From Methylobacterium terricola (lineage in GTDB: Bacteria; Pseudomonadota; Alphaproteobacteria; Rhizobiales; Beijerinckiaceae), in NCBI RefSeq assembly GCF_006151805.1, contig NZ_VDDA01000031.1, positions 1-50,517 of the forward strand: 50,517 nt of DNA, read 5' to 3'. Positions 16,595 to 25,162 of this stretch are shown here, one piece after another (the first letter of the stretch is position 1; each line of letters begins with the position of its first letter). The translations under genes and the position numbers were made by a program. Under the pieces are notes generated by a model. The model saw only the letters and a program-made list of their open reading frames with translations, searched no databases and was not told the origin of the DNA.

Positions 16595-17832
16595 CGAGGC
16601 TCCGTCGCGATCCCCGCGCCGAGCGAACCGCGATTCGGGTCGCCGCCGGCACCCGGCCGCGCTACGACCGGACCGCGAAACCGGCGGGCGGCCGCCCGCG
16701 CCGCGACCCCCGCGCCGAGCGCGCCGGACAGCGCGTCCCCGGGGCGAGCCGCCCACGCTTCGACCTCAGCCCGATCATTCTGAGTCAGGCCTTGCACGGC
16801 GACAGGCCGGTCGTCGCCGAGACCCGGCCCCGGCCGGCGCCGGAGGCGGCCCCGCGGATCGTCGTCGTCGAGGATCCCGCCTTCCTGGTCGCGGTGGTGC
16901 CCGACGCCACCGGTGGCCGCCTCTCGGGCCATGACCGACAGGTGCTGGGCGCCGCCCGGACGCTGGCCGGGCGCGAGGGCGGCGTGGTCGTCGTCTCGGC
17001 CGGTCCCTGCGAGGGATGCGGGCCGGCCGGCGCCGACCGCCACGTCGTCCTCGACGATCCCGGCCCCGACCCGGCGGCCCGGGCCGCGACGATCGCGGCG
17101 GCGCTCGCGGATCTCGAGCCGCGCCACGTGCTGTTCCCCGAATCCCTCGATGGCGGCGACCTCGCCCGCCGGATCGCGGTGCGGATGGGCGTCGCCCTGT
17201 TCGACAATGCCGAGGTGGTCGCCGCCGCCGGCCTGGTCCGCCCGGCCCGCGGGCGCCGGGTCGAGCAGCGGGCGGCGCCCGGCCGCCTCGCCACCGTGGC
17301 GGCGGATGCGGTCCCCGATCATGCGGGCGCGCCGCGGGAGGCGCGGGTGTTGACGGTCGCGACGGCGCCGGCCCCGGCGTCACGCCTCCTATCGACCGAG
17401 CGCATCCCGGCCGACCCGGCGACGGTGCCGCTGGCGCTGGCCGAGTTCGTCACCGCGGCCGGCAACGGCCTCACCGACCTCGACACCTTCCGGCAGGTCG
17501 TCGCGGCTTTGCGCGCCACCCCGGGCGCCAGCCGCGTCCTGTGCGATGCCGGGCTGATGCCGCGCCACACCCAGGTCGGCGCCTCGGGCACGGTGCTCGC
17601 CGCGACCTGCTATTTCGCGCTCGGCATCTCCGGCGCGCCGCAACATCTCCAGGGCATCGCCGGCTGCGAGCACGTGGTCGCCGTCAACACCGACCTGCAC
17701 GCGTCGATGATCGAGCGGGCCGGGCTCGCGATCGTGCAGGACGCCCAGGCCGTGATGCCGGCGCTGCTGCGGCTGCTGGCGCAGGAAGCCGGAGAGCAAG
17801 AGGCAGGCCATCCGGCAGGAGACCCGTCGTGA
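16591..17832 (+). CDS. electron transfer flavoprotein alpha subunit-like protein of the dgc operon
   Basis: A 413-aa ETF-alpha homologue. The C-terminal FAD-binding domain is clear (GASGTVLAATCYFALGISG, then PQHLQGI and the closing NTDLHASMIE and IVQDAQAVMPALL). The N-terminus has an unusual Arg/Pro-rich extension of about 90 residues with the motif RRDPRAER twice. Overlapping ATGA and GTGA junctions show coupling with dgcB and the beta-like gene. It is likely the electron carrier for dimethylglycine or sarcosine oxidation rather than the general fatty-acid ETF. Confidence 0.85.
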   Translation: MTRLRRDPRAERTAIRVAAGTRPRYDRTAKPAGGRPRRDPRAERAGQRVPGASRPRFDLSPIILSQALHGDRPVVAETRPRPAPEAAPRIVVVEDPAFLVAVVPDATGGRLSGHDRQVLGAARTLAGREGGVVVVSAGPCEGCGPAGADRHVVLDDPGPDPAARAATIAAALADLEPRHVLFPESLDGGDLARRIAVRMGVALFDNAEVVAAAGLVRPARGRRVEQRAAPGRLATVAADAVPDHAGAPREARVLTVATAPAPASRLLSTERIPADPATVPLALAEFVTAAGNGLTDLDTFRQVVAALRATPGASRVLCDAGLMPRHTQVGASGTVLAATCYFALGISGAPQHLQGIAGCEHVVAVNTDLHASMIERAGLAIVQDAQAVMPALLRLLAQEAGEQEAGHPAGDPS

Positions 17833-18650
17833 AGATCGCCGTCCTTCTCTCTGCGGGCCGTCATCCGGTCTCCAGCACGGCCGTGCTGCCGCGGCTCGAG
17901 GCGCAGGCGATCCGGATCGCCACCCGCCTCGGTGCGGCCTTCGGCGTGCCCGACGAGGCCGCAGCGCCCTTCGGCCTGCATGCCGGGCCGGATGCCGCCG
18001 CGGTCGCCGACGCGCTCGGGCAGGGCCTCGGCCGCCTCGAGCACATCGCGCTGTCCGAAGGCGCCGATCCGGTGCCGGCGCTCGCCGCACGACTCGCCGC
18101 GACGGCGCCCGACCTGATTCTCGCCGGGCGGCGCGGCCAGGGCGGCGGCGAGAGCGGGATCGTACCCTACGCGCTCGCCGCCGCGCTCGACCGGCCGCTG
18201 ATCGCCGACGTGGTCGCGGTCGCGCCCGGCGACGAGGCTGGGACGCTGCGCCTCGACCAGAGCCTCGGCCGCGGGGCGCTGCGGCGCGTGGTCGTGCGCG
18301 GACCCGTCCTGGCGACGGTGCATCCCGACGCGCCGGCCCCCCTCGCCTACGCGTTCGGCCGGGCGCGGCGTGGAACGATCGTGTCGCTCGGCCCCACCGC
18401 CGATCCCGGCGCAGGACCGGTCATCCCGGTCGAGGAGCGGCCCTATCGCCGCCGTCCGAAGGTCGTGAAGGGGGCCCCCGCCGGAGGCTCGGCGGCGGAG
18501 CGCCTGAAGGCGGCGACGGGGGAATCCGGCGCCGCTTCGCGCGGGCGACTCCTCGTCGATCCCGATCCGGAGGAGGCGGCGCGGGAGATTCTGGCCTATC
18601 TGCGCCGGATCGGCGTCGTCGCGCCACCGGCCAGCCATCCGCACCCGTGA
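17829..18650 (+). CDS. electron transfer flavoprotein beta subunit-like protein of the dgc operon
   Basis: A 273-aa ETF-beta homologue starting at GTG 17829, which overlaps the upstream stop (GTGA). It begins VKIAVLLSAGRHPVSS and contains the beta-subunit core region PDLILAGRRGQGGGESGIVPYALAAAL (as two segments), which corresponds to the nucleotide-binding loop of the family. It pairs with the alpha-like protein. AMP binding and electron transfer are inferred from the family. Confidence 0.85.
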   Translation: MKIAVLLSAGRHPVSSTAVLPRLEAQAIRIATRLGAAFGVPDEAAAPFGLHAGPDAAAVADALGQGLGRLEHIALSEGADPVPALAARLAATAPDLILAGRRGQGGGESGIVPYALAAALDRPLIADVVAVAPGDEAGTLRLDQSLGRGALRRVVVRGPVLATVHPDAPAPLAYAFGRARRGTIVSLGPTADPGAGPVIPVEERPYRRRPKVVKGAPAGGSAAERLKAATGESGAASRGRLLVDPDPEEAAREILAYLRRIGVVAPPASHPHP

Positions 18651-18658
18651 GGAGCCCC

Positions 18659-19231
18659 ATGTCCGAGACCTGCGTGCCCGAGAACTGCCTGCCCGAGACC
18701 TGCCAGCCCGAGACCCGCTCGCTCTTGAGCCCCGATGACCTCCTGACCCGCCTGCGCGGGCGCGGCATCGCCTACAAGCTCTTCGAGCATCCGCCGGTCC
18801 TGACGGTCGAGGCGATGATGGCGGTCTGCGGCGGCATCGCCGGCGCCCACACCAAGAACCTGTTCCTGCGCGACAACAAGAAGACCTACTTCCTGGTCAC
18901 GCTCCATCACGACGCAGCCGTCGACCTCAAGGCGTTCCGGCCGGTGCTCGGCGCGAAGGGCGGCCTGTCCTTCGCCAGCGCCGACGCCCTGCGGGAGCAG
19001 CTCGGCGTCGAGAGCGGCGCCGTCTCGCCGCTCGCCGCCCTCAACGCGGCCCCGGGCAGCGTGAAGGTCTTCCTTCAGGACAGCCTGCTCGACGAGACGC
19101 GGATCAACGTCCATCCGCTGGTGAGCACCCGCACCCTCAACCTGGTCCCGGGCGACCTGATGGCCGCCCTGCGGGAGGAGGGACACGAGGTGACGGTGTT
19201 CGCCCTGCCGGAGGGGCGGGCGGAGGCTTGA
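18659..19231 (+). CDS. prolyl-tRNA editing protein, YbaK/ProX-like deacylase
   Basis: The 190-aa protein has the YbaK/aminoacyl-tRNA deacylase fold (KLFEHPPVLTVEAMMA, TKNLFLRDNKKTYFLVTL, and SPLAALNA near the end), which hydrolyses Ala-tRNA(Pro) in trans. The ATG at 18659 has GAGGAG directly upstream and lies 8 nt after the ETF-beta-like stop, so it may ride on the betaine operon transcript. Its first 23 residues contain an odd repeat, C-x-P-E-(T/N), encoded by a 15-bp tandem repeat at 18665-18718. A metabolic reason for its position is not evident. Confidence 0.85.
   Translation: MSETCVPENCLPETCQPETRSLLSPDDLLTRLRGRGIAYKLFEHPPVLTVEAMMAVCGGIAGAHTKNLFLRDNKKTYFLVTLHHDAAVDLKAFRPVLGAKGGLSFASADALREQLGVESGAVSPLAALNAAPGSVKVFLQDSLLDETRINVHPLVSTRTLNLVPGDLMAALREEGHEVTVFALPEGRAEA
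18665..18718 (+). repeat. 15-bp tandem repeat, 3.6 copies
   Basis: Units GAGACCTGCGTGCCC, GAGAACTGCCTGCCC and GAGACCTGCCAGCCC lie head to tail, then a partial GAGACCCGC. They encode the cysteine-containing N-terminal repeat of the YbaK-like protein and stay in frame. Confidence 0.85.
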
Positions 19232-19628
19232 CGGTCGATCCGACCGGATCCGCTTCCGACGAAATCGCGCCTTGCCCGGCGGGCGCGCGTTACCGCTCAG
19301 CCCCGCCCGACCGGTGGGCCGACACGAGCGTCGGCCGATCGGCCTGCAACGTAGCAGTCCGTCTGGGAGCCGGCAGCGTCGCGGTCGCTTGCGGCACTCC
19401 TGCGAGGTGCATGGTATCGGCACCGAAGCGGACCCCCACCAAGCATTTCCCCTCAACTATCGATCTTAAATGAGACAAATGGCCCCAAGCGGGGTCCTGA
19501 TCGGCGCCGATCGGGACCCCGCCTTGAGTGACATTTCCAAGGTAGCGTCAGGGGCTTGTTCCTGACCCGGCCCGGGTTCCACGTCGGTGTCGATCCACAT
19601 GCCGGGCGCAGGGAGAGGCGATCATCGA
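19232..19628. other. convergent intergenic region with long palindrome
   Basis: This 397-bp gap separates the convergent YbaK-like gene and the second 3-hydroxyisobutyrate-dehydrogenase-like gene. It holds the palindrome at 19489-19522 and otherwise no gene I can support. It is the left boundary of the accessory region; short open frames here look random or degraded. Confidence 0.55.
19489..19522. terminator. 34-bp near-perfect palindrome, possible bidirectional terminator
   Basis: GCGGGGTCC (19489-19497) pairs with 19514-19522, and GATCGGC (19499-19505) with 19506-19512. The only interruption is one T/G pair at 19498/19513, and there is no loop in the DNA. It sits between two convergent genes, fitting a bidirectional terminator, although no T-run follows. 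A mobile-element scar is an alternative. Confidence 0.5.
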
Positions 19629-20501
19629 CTACAACGAAGGCACCGAACCACCTTCTGTCTGCTGCAGGAGCCCGGAGATGTCGCTGTCTCCACCGCCGGA
19701 GCGCTCGAAACGCGCAAAGAGGTCGTAGGCGAGCTCGGCCAACGGCAGGGACAGGTTCTGGCCCTGCGCGATCGTCATCGCGGTCCGGAGATCCTTGACG
19801 AAGGTGCGGACATGGCCGCCCGGCTCGAAGTCGCGCCGCAGCATGCGGTCGCCGTGAACCTCGAGGACGCGGCTCTCGGCGAAGCCGCCGCGCAGAGCCT
19901 GGCGGACCATGGCGGGGTCGGCCCCGTAGCGCCGGGCGAGGACGAAGACCTCGCTCAAGGCTCCGATCGCCGTGGCCGAGAGGATCTGACTGCAAAGCTT
20001 GGCGAGCTGGCCCGATCCCGGAGGACCGACGAGAGTCGGGCGGCCCATCACGCCGAGCAAATCCCGCGCCTTCGCGAAGGTCGCCTCCTCGCCACCGACC
20101 ATGATCGCGAGCGTGCCGTCTTCTGCCCCGCCGGGACCACCTGAAACCGGAGCGTCGAGATGCGCGACGCCCAGCGCGGCCAGCCGATCATGATGGAGGC
20201 GGGCGGCCTCCGGCGAGATCGAGCTCATGTCGACGAGCACCGCACCCGGCGCGAGCGCTCCGGCGACGCCGTCCTCGAACAGCACGCGCTCGACGACGGG
20301 CCCGTTCTCGAGGATCACCAGCACCACGTCCGCTCCCGCGACGGCCTCGGCCGCCGTCGCGGCGAAGCGGGCTCCGGCCTCGACGGCAGGGGCCGTCTTT
20401 CCGGATGTGCGGTTCCAGACCGTGAGGGGGTAGCCGGCACGACGCAGGCGGATCGCCATCGGCGAGCCCATCAGTCCGGTGCCCAGGATCGAAACTTGCA
20501 T
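19629..20501 (-). CDS. 3-hydroxyisobutyrate dehydrogenase-family oxidoreductase
   Basis: A 290-aa beta-hydroxyacid dehydrogenase paralogue with the Rossmann motif SILGTGLMGSPMA and the substrate motif DAPVSGGPGG. The catalytic-lysine region reads GPPGSGQLAKLCSQ. The Asn three residues after the Lys in most relatives (KLAN) is Ser here. The ATG at 20501 has GGAGG 5 nt upstream; an ATG 12 nt earlier is possible but lacks a site. It is divergent from the ABC transporter genes, and a putative GntR operator lies between, so it probably belongs to module A. Confidence 0.85.
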   Translation of the reverse strand: MQVSILGTGLMGSPMAIRLRRAGYPLTVWNRTSGKTAPAVEAGARFAATAAEAVAGADVVLVILENGPVVERVLFEDGVAGALAPGAVLVDMSSISPEAARLHHDRLAALGVAHLDAPVSGGPGGAEDGTLAIMVGGEEATFAKARDLLGVMGRPTLVGPPGSGQLAKLCSQILSATAIGALSEVFVLARRYGADPAMVRQALRGGFAESRVLEVHGDRMLRRDFEPGGHVRTFVKDLRTAMTIAQGQNLSLPLAELAYDLFARFERSGGGDSDISGLLQQTEGGSVPSL

Positions 20502-20540
20502 CGGGGCCTCCATGCGTCACGCCCGCGCGACGCCGGCGAG

Positions 20541-20580
20541 TTGACACGCCTCCGATATCATACATACATGTATATATAAG
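20541..20580 (+). promoter_or_regulatory. putative GntR operator and promoter for the module A transporter
   Basis: ACATGTATATATAAG at 20566-20580 recurs exactly at 25163-25177, the other divergent promoter of this module. A TTGACA at 20541-20546 lies 17 bp before ATACAT, which would be a weak -10 overlapped by the site. A/T-rich palindromic sites containing TATA are typical of HutC-type GntR regulators; such a gene lies at 23130-23882. Confidence 0.65.
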
Positions 20581-20755
20581 TCTGTCATAGGTATAACGCC
20601 CCTAGGGGTACGAACTCCCTCGATCCGATGCGGCACGGGCGGAGCTGCCTTGGCCCGGGGTCGGTCCCCGCCGGTCTTCCTCTCCGGCCGGTGACTGGCG
20701 AGCACGGCGGCACGCACCGACGCTCCACTCCTGTTTTCTCTTGATGGGTGATCAC

Positions 20756-21610
20756 ATGGACGCGCTGAACTTGGATCGCAGAGACTGTTTCAAGCTTCTG
20801 GCAGGCCTTGGTCTCGGCCTCGCAGGCTCGGCCGTTCCGGCCGTCGCCGCACCGCTGACGCTCGATCAAATCAAGAAGAACGGTTCAGTGAGGATTGGAT
20901 GCGAAGCGGCTTACCGCCCCTTCACTTTTCGCGATCAGGGAAAGATTGTCGGTTATGACGTCGACCTCGCCGAGATTATCTACAAGCCGCTCGGCGTGAA
21001 GTGCGACTTCATCGACACGGCCTGGTCCGGCATCGTGCCGGCTCTCTATGCCGGCAATTTCGACGTCATTCACTGCGCGATGACCTACACCAAGGAGCGG
21101 GTCGGGCGCGTGGCCTTCAGCATCCCCTACGCCGAGGCGACGCAGGAGATGCTCATCCGCGCAGCGGACGCCGGCAAGGTCAAGGCGGTCGAAGACATGT
21201 CCGGCAAGATCCTCGGCGTGAAGCTCGGCTCGGCCGGAGACACCATGAAGACCGCCCTCGACCAGCGTGTTGCCGCCAAGGCCGGCAAGGGCTTCTCCGA
21301 GGTGAAGACCTACGATGACCACCCTGCCGCCTACCTGGCCCTGGCACAGGGCTCGGTCGACGGCGTCATCAACACCTTGGCGACGCTGACCCAGGTGCTG
21401 AAGGATGCCCCCGGTCGGTACGCGATCATCCGCAACGTCGGGCCGATGACGTGGTCGGGCATCGCGACCCGCAAGGACGAGAAGGATCTGATCGGGTTCG
21501 TCGACCAGCGCCTCGCGCAGTTGAAGGCGGGCGGCGAACTCTACGCGCTTCAGGAGAAGTGGTTCGGCACGCGCATGCAGCTCGCTGAGGCGATCCCGAG
21601 CTTCTCCTGA
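20756..21610 (+). CDS. polar amino-acid-type ABC transporter substrate-binding protein (module A)
   Basis: A 284-aa periplasmic family 3 solute-binding protein. An N-terminal signal (DRRDCFKLLAGLGLGLAGSA, ending near AVAA) precedes the typical GSVRIGCEAAYRPFTFRDQGK start and GYDVDLAEII. The downstream GVKLGSAGDT stretch is the usual ligand-binding loop. ATG 20756 is chosen; ATG 20744 and TTG 20741 are in frame and cannot be excluded. It heads the operon with one permease and one ATPase. The ligand is unknown, but family members bind amino acids, opines and related compounds. Confidence 0.88.
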   Translation: MDALNLDRRDCFKLLAGLGLGLAGSAVPAVAAPLTLDQIKKNGSVRIGCEAAYRPFTFRDQGKIVGYDVDLAEIIYKPLGVKCDFIDTAWSGIVPALYAGNFDVIHCAMTYTKERVGRVAFSIPYAEATQEMLIRAADAGKVKAVEDMSGKILGVKLGSAGDTMKTALDQRVAAKAGKGFSEVKTYDDHPAAYLALAQGSVDGVINTLATLTQVLKDAPGRYAIIRNVGPMTWSGIATRKDEKDLIGFVDQRLAQLKAGGELYALQEKWFGTRMQLAEAIPSFS

Positions 21611-21675
21611 TCCTCGGGCGCGGCGGCCCCTATCGCCGCGCGGCCCCTCCCATCCCCTCATTGCCGGGACCATCC

Positions 21676-22329
21676 ATGGGCATCGATTGGGAATCGATCG
21701 AGATGGCGATCCCCCTCCTGGCCGTCGGCGCGATGACGACGCTGAAGATCTCCTCCCTCGCGATGGTGATCGGCGGGATCGGCGGGATCGTCCTCGGTCT
21801 CGTTTCGCTGAGCCATTGGAGGGCAGGCCGCTGGTTCGTGCGCGGCTACGTCGATTTCGTGCGCGGGACGCCGCTCCTGATCCAGATCTTCCTGGTCTTC
21901 TTCGGCCTGCCGGTCCTCGGCCTTCGGCTCGGGGAGTTCTGGGCAGGAACCCTCGCCCTCTCCTTCAACTGCGCAGGCTACGTCGCCGAGGTCGTGCGCG
22001 GCACGGTCGGCAGCGTCGAGAAGGGGCAGACCGAGGCGGCACGCTCGATCGGCATGACCCACGGCCAGATCCTCGTTTATATCCTTCTGCCGCAATCGCT
22101 GCGCCCGATGATCCCCGCCCTCACCAACGATCTCGTCACGCTGGTGAAGAACTCCTCGCTCCTGTCGGTCATCTCGGTCTACGAGCTGACGCGCTCGGGC
22201 CAAGCGATCATTGCGGCACGCTTCGTGCCCTTCGAAATCTTTGCCCTGCTCGCCATCTACTACTACGTGATCGTCTCTGCCCTGACCTATGCGTCGAGGC
22301 TGGTGGAGCGGAGGTTGCCGTCATGGTGA
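21676..22329 (+). CDS. polar amino-acid-type ABC transporter permease (module A)
   Basis: A 217-aa inner-membrane permease of the HisM/GlnP type. It shows FVRGTPLLIQIFLVFFGLP in the first half and the EAA loop EVVRGTVGSVEKGQTEAARSIGM (in two parts). The downstream NSSLLSVISVYELT is typical. It overlaps the ATPase start by 7 nt. Only one permease gene is present, so it probably works as a homodimer. Confidence 0.9.
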   Translation: MGIDWESIEMAIPLLAVGAMTTLKISSLAMVIGGIGGIVLGLVSLSHWRAGRWFVRGYVDFVRGTPLLIQIFLVFFGLPVLGLRLGEFWAGTLALSFNCAGYVAEVVRGTVGSVEKGQTEAARSIGMTHGQILVYILLPQSLRPMIPALTNDLVTLVKNSSLLSVISVYELTRSGQAIIAARFVPFEIFALLAIYYYVIVSALTYASRLVERRLPSW

Positions 22330-23108
22330 GCGGGAGCAAGCCGCTCCTGACGGTCGAGGGCCTGTCCAAGAGCTTCGGAGACAGGCAGATCCTCAAGTCG
22401 ATCTCCTTTACGGTGATGGACGGAGAGACGTTCGTCCTGATCGGTCCCTCCGGCTCCGGCAAGACGACCGTCCTGCGCTGCCTCAATCGTCTCGAGGTGC
22501 CGGATGCGGGCGATATCCGCCTCGGCGACGAGCCGGTCGGCTACCGCCTCGTCGCCGAGTCCCACACGCGCGAGGCGCTCTCGGAGGCGGCGCTCGCACG
22601 CCAGCAGCGGCAGTTCGGCTTCGTGTTCCAGCGCTTCAACCTGTTCCCGCACCTTACGGCCCTCGACAATGTCGCGGTCGGGCCTCATCGCGTCCTCGGC
22701 CTGTCGAAGGCCCAGGCCCTCGAGCGGGCCGCCACCGAACTCGAGCGCGTGCGGCTCGGCGCCCATCTCGCCAAGCGCCCCTCGCAGCTCTCCGGCGGCC
22801 AGCAGCAGCGGGTCGCGATCGCCCGCGCCCTCGCGATGCGTCCGCGGCTCATCCTGTTCGACGAGCCGACCTCGGCGTTGGACCCGGAACTCGTCCACGA
22901 GGTCCTGGACGTGATGCGCGCCCTCGCGGCCGAGGGCATGACGATGATCGTCGTCACCCACGAGATGTCCTTCGCCCGGCAGGTCGCGAACCGCGTCATG
23001 GTCATGGCGGACGGGCTCGTGGTCGAGGAGGGACCGCCCGAGCGGATCTTCGGCGAGCCGCGGGACGCGCGCACGCGCCAGTTCCTCACCCACGTCCTGA
23101 ACCGCTGA
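22323..23108 (+). CDS. polar amino-acid-type ABC transporter ATP-binding protein (module A)
   Basis: A 261-aa ATPase of the GlnQ/HisP family. It has Walker A GPSGSGKTT, Q-loop FQRFNLFPHLTALDNV, signature LSGGQQQRVAIARALA, Walker B LILFDEPTSALDPE and the H-loop IVVTHEMSFA. It completes the three-gene importer and is convergent with the GntR gene, whose stop lies 21 bp away. Confidence 0.92.
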   Translation: MVSGSKPLLTVEGLSKSFGDRQILKSISFTVMDGETFVLIGPSGSGKTTVLRCLNRLEVPDAGDIRLGDEPVGYRLVAESHTREALSEAALARQQRQFGFVFQRFNLFPHLTALDNVAVGPHRVLGLSKAQALERAATELERVRLGAHLAKRPSQLSGGQQQRVAIARALAMRPRLILFDEPTSALDPELVHEVLDVMRALAAEGMTMIVVTHEMSFARQVANRVMVMADGLVVEEGPPERIFGEPRDARTRQFLTHVLNR

Positions 23109-23129
23109 CGCCCGGATCCGTGGGGGGCC

Positions 23130-23882
23130 TCAGCCGCGGTTGTCGTCCCCGGTCAGGCTCACCCGGCTGACGATGCTGTAACGGGAGCTCGGATGCAGGA
23201 AGCGCGTGATCGTCGTCACGACACCCTGGACCCAGGTCGTGCGCCGAATCAGCAGGCAGGGGTCGGAGGGCGGGATGTCGAGCAGCGCCGCCTCCGCCTC
23301 CGAGGGCAGGACCGCCCGCATCTCGTTGGACGCCTCGGTCGGCTGGGCGATCGCCTGGAGATAGTCCGTCGTCGACCCGCGCGCGAAATCCTGATGCAGG
23401 AAATCGGGTGCGAAGGAGGGCAGCACGGCGCGGTCCTCGATCTGGACCGGGCTGGCATCCGCACAATAGACGATCAGGCTGCGGAACAACGGCTCGCCGG
23501 GCGTGATCCCCATCTCGCGCGCGACGCTCGCGGGCGCGCTCACGCGCGCCAGCTCGATCACGCGGATCTCAAGCGACTGGCCGCGCTCGCGGATCTCGTC
23601 AGCGATGTTGTGGATGCGGATGAGGGTCGCCGCCGCCCTCGGCTCGGCGACGAAGGAGCCGACCCCGTGGACGCGCTGCACGACGCCGCTGGTGGTGAGC
23701 TCGCGCAGGGCCCGATGGACGGTGAGGCGTGAGGCTCCGAGTTCAGCAGCGAGTTCGTTCTCGCTCGGAAGCTTGTCGCCCGCCTTGAACGTCCCCTGCT
23801 CGATGCTGTCGAGAACGTGGTGCTTGATCCGCTCGTAGAGCGGCACTGGGCCTGCCGCCCGGGATCCTACACGACGCTGCAT
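23130..23882 (-). CDS. GntR-family transcriptional regulator, HutC subfamily
   Basis: The 250-aa regulator has an N-terminal GntR winged helix (LYERIKHHVLDSIEQGTFKAGDKLPSENELA, as segments; then SRLTVHRALREL) and a C-terminal UTRA ligand-binding domain starting near residue 95. The ATG at 23882 gives a normal length; the longer open frame overlaps the CoA-transferase gene. It is the second gene of an operon with that CoA-transferase. Two identical AT-rich sites at the divergent promoters (20566-20580 and 25163-25177) are its likely operators. Confidence 0.88.
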   Translation of the reverse strand: MQRRVGSRAAGPVPLYERIKHHVLDSIEQGTFKAGDKLPSENELAAELGASRLTVHRALRELTTSGVVQRVHGVGSFVAEPRAAATLIRIHNIADEIRERGQSLEIRVIELARVSAPASVAREMGITPGEPLFRSLIVYCADASPVQIEDRAVLPSFAPDFLHQDFARGSTTDYLQAIAQPTEASNEMRAVLPSEAEAALLDIPPSDPCLLIRRTTWVQGVVTTITRFLHPSSRYSIVSRVSLTGDDNRG

Positions 23883-23919
23883 CTGGTCCCGGGCCGAATC
23901 GTCGGTCTCGCCTGTCCGC

Positions 23920-25140
23920 TCAGACCACCCGCTTAGCACGCAACGCGTCGATCCGGGAGGCATCGAGAGCGAGGATCTCCCGCAACACCGGCTCGGTGTG
24001 TTCCCCGAGCAGCGGCGGTGGGGCGAGGGGCTGCGCCGGGGTCTCCTCGAACCGCACCGGCTGCGGGACGAGCCGGATGTCGCCGAGCGTCGGATGGGTG
24101 ACGGTCCGCACGAGTTCCCGATGCCGCGCATGGTCGCTCGCCACCACCGCGTCGAGCGTGAGGACGGGCGAGGCGGGGATGCCCGCCTCATCGAGCAGAG
24201 CCACCGCCGCTTGTACGGAAAACGTGCCCGACCAGGCCTCGATGATATCCTTGAGGGCCCGGTCGTTCCGCTTGCGGTCGGGGTCGGTCAGGAAGCGCGG
24301 ATCGGAGATCAGGTCGGACCGCCCGATGGCCGCGCAGAGCTTGGCGAAGAGGGCGTCGTTCGCGACCGCGATGATGAGCATGCCGTCGGCGGCGCGGAAG
24401 CTGTCGAGCGGTGCGCTGATCGGATGCGCGTTGCCGATCGGGCCCGGCACCTCGCCGGCATACAGGAATTGCGACAGGCCCGTCACCAGGAGCGAGAAGA
24501 TCGAGTCGACCATGGCGACGTCGATCCGTTCGCCCTGGCCGGTCCTGGCCCGGCGATGGAGCGCGGCGCTGATGCCCCAGGCGGCATAGAGGCCGGCCGT
24601 GATGTCGCCGATGGACTCGCCGACCCGCGTCGGCGGGAGGCCGGCATGGCCGTTGACGCCCATGATGCCGCCCACGGCCTGGGCGATGATGTCGTAGGCC
24701 GGCCGGTGCGCGAGCGGTCCCGCCTGCCCGTAGCCGGAGATGCTGACATGGATGAGGCCCGGATTGATCGTCCTGAGGCTCTCGTGGTCGATCCCGAGCT
24801 TCGCCGCGACGCCGGGCTTGAAGTTCTCGATGACGACATCGCAGCGGCAGGCGAGATCGCGGATGAGGACCTTGCCCTCCTCCGTCTTCATGTCGACGGT
24901 GATGCTCTTTTTGCCGCGGTTGATCAGGAGGAAGAACGCGCTCTCGGTGCCGATGCGCGGCGCGAAATGGCGGGCATCGTCGCCGCCCTTCGGGTTCTCG
25001 ACCTTGATCACTTCGGCACCGGCATCCGCCAGCATGGCGGTGCAGAAAGGCCCTGCCAGCATGCGGGTGAAATCGAGGATACGCACGCCGGAGAGGGGCG
25101 CGGAACCTGCATCGCGTGTCTCGTCGAAGGCCATTGCCAT
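23920..25140 (-). CDS. CaiB/BaiF family CoA-transferase (type III)
   Basis: A 406-aa class III CoA-transferase. Signatures are PLSGVRILDFTRMLAGPFCT near the N-terminus, the conserved D in IKVENPKGGDD, the INRGKKSITVDMKT stretch and ALHRRARTGQGERIDVAM mid-protein. The family moves CoA between organic acids by a glutamyl-anhydride mechanism. ATG 25140 is preferred because the upstream ATG at 25158 is only 4 bp from the putative operator. It is cotranscribed with gntR. Activation of a ring-opened acid of the module A pathway is an inference. Confidence 0.85.
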   Translation of the reverse strand: MAMAFDETRDAGSAPLSGVRILDFTRMLAGPFCTAMLADAGAEVIKVENPKGGDDARHFAPRIGTESAFFLLINRGKKSITVDMKTEEGKVLIRDLACRCDVVIENFKPGVAAKLGIDHESLRTINPGLIHVSISGYGQAGPLAHRPAYDIIAQAVGGIMGVNGHAGLPPTRVGESIGDITAGLYAAWGISAALHRRARTGQGERIDVAMVDSIFSLLVTGLSQFLYAGEVPGPIGNAHPISAPLDSFRAADGMLIIAVANDALFAKLCAAIGRSDLISDPRFLTDPDRKRNDRALKDIIEAWSGTFSVQAAVALLDEAGIPASPVLTLDAVVASDHARHRELVRTVTHPTLGDIRLVPQPVRFEETPAQPLAPPPLLGEHTEPVLREILALDASRIDALRAKRVV

Positions 25141-25162
25141 CCCCGCCGCCGGTCTCATAGAG

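Noticed and set aside
11825..16756. Very long open frame on the minus strand opposite gbcB-dgcB
   Set aside because: It is antisense to clearly real genes, has Arg/His/Gly/Asp-rich random composition and no domain; it reflects G/C-rich codon bias.
19290..19478. Small minus-strand frame as a gene or transposase relic
   Set aside because: No clear family match, no ribosome site; possible IS debris but not supportable.
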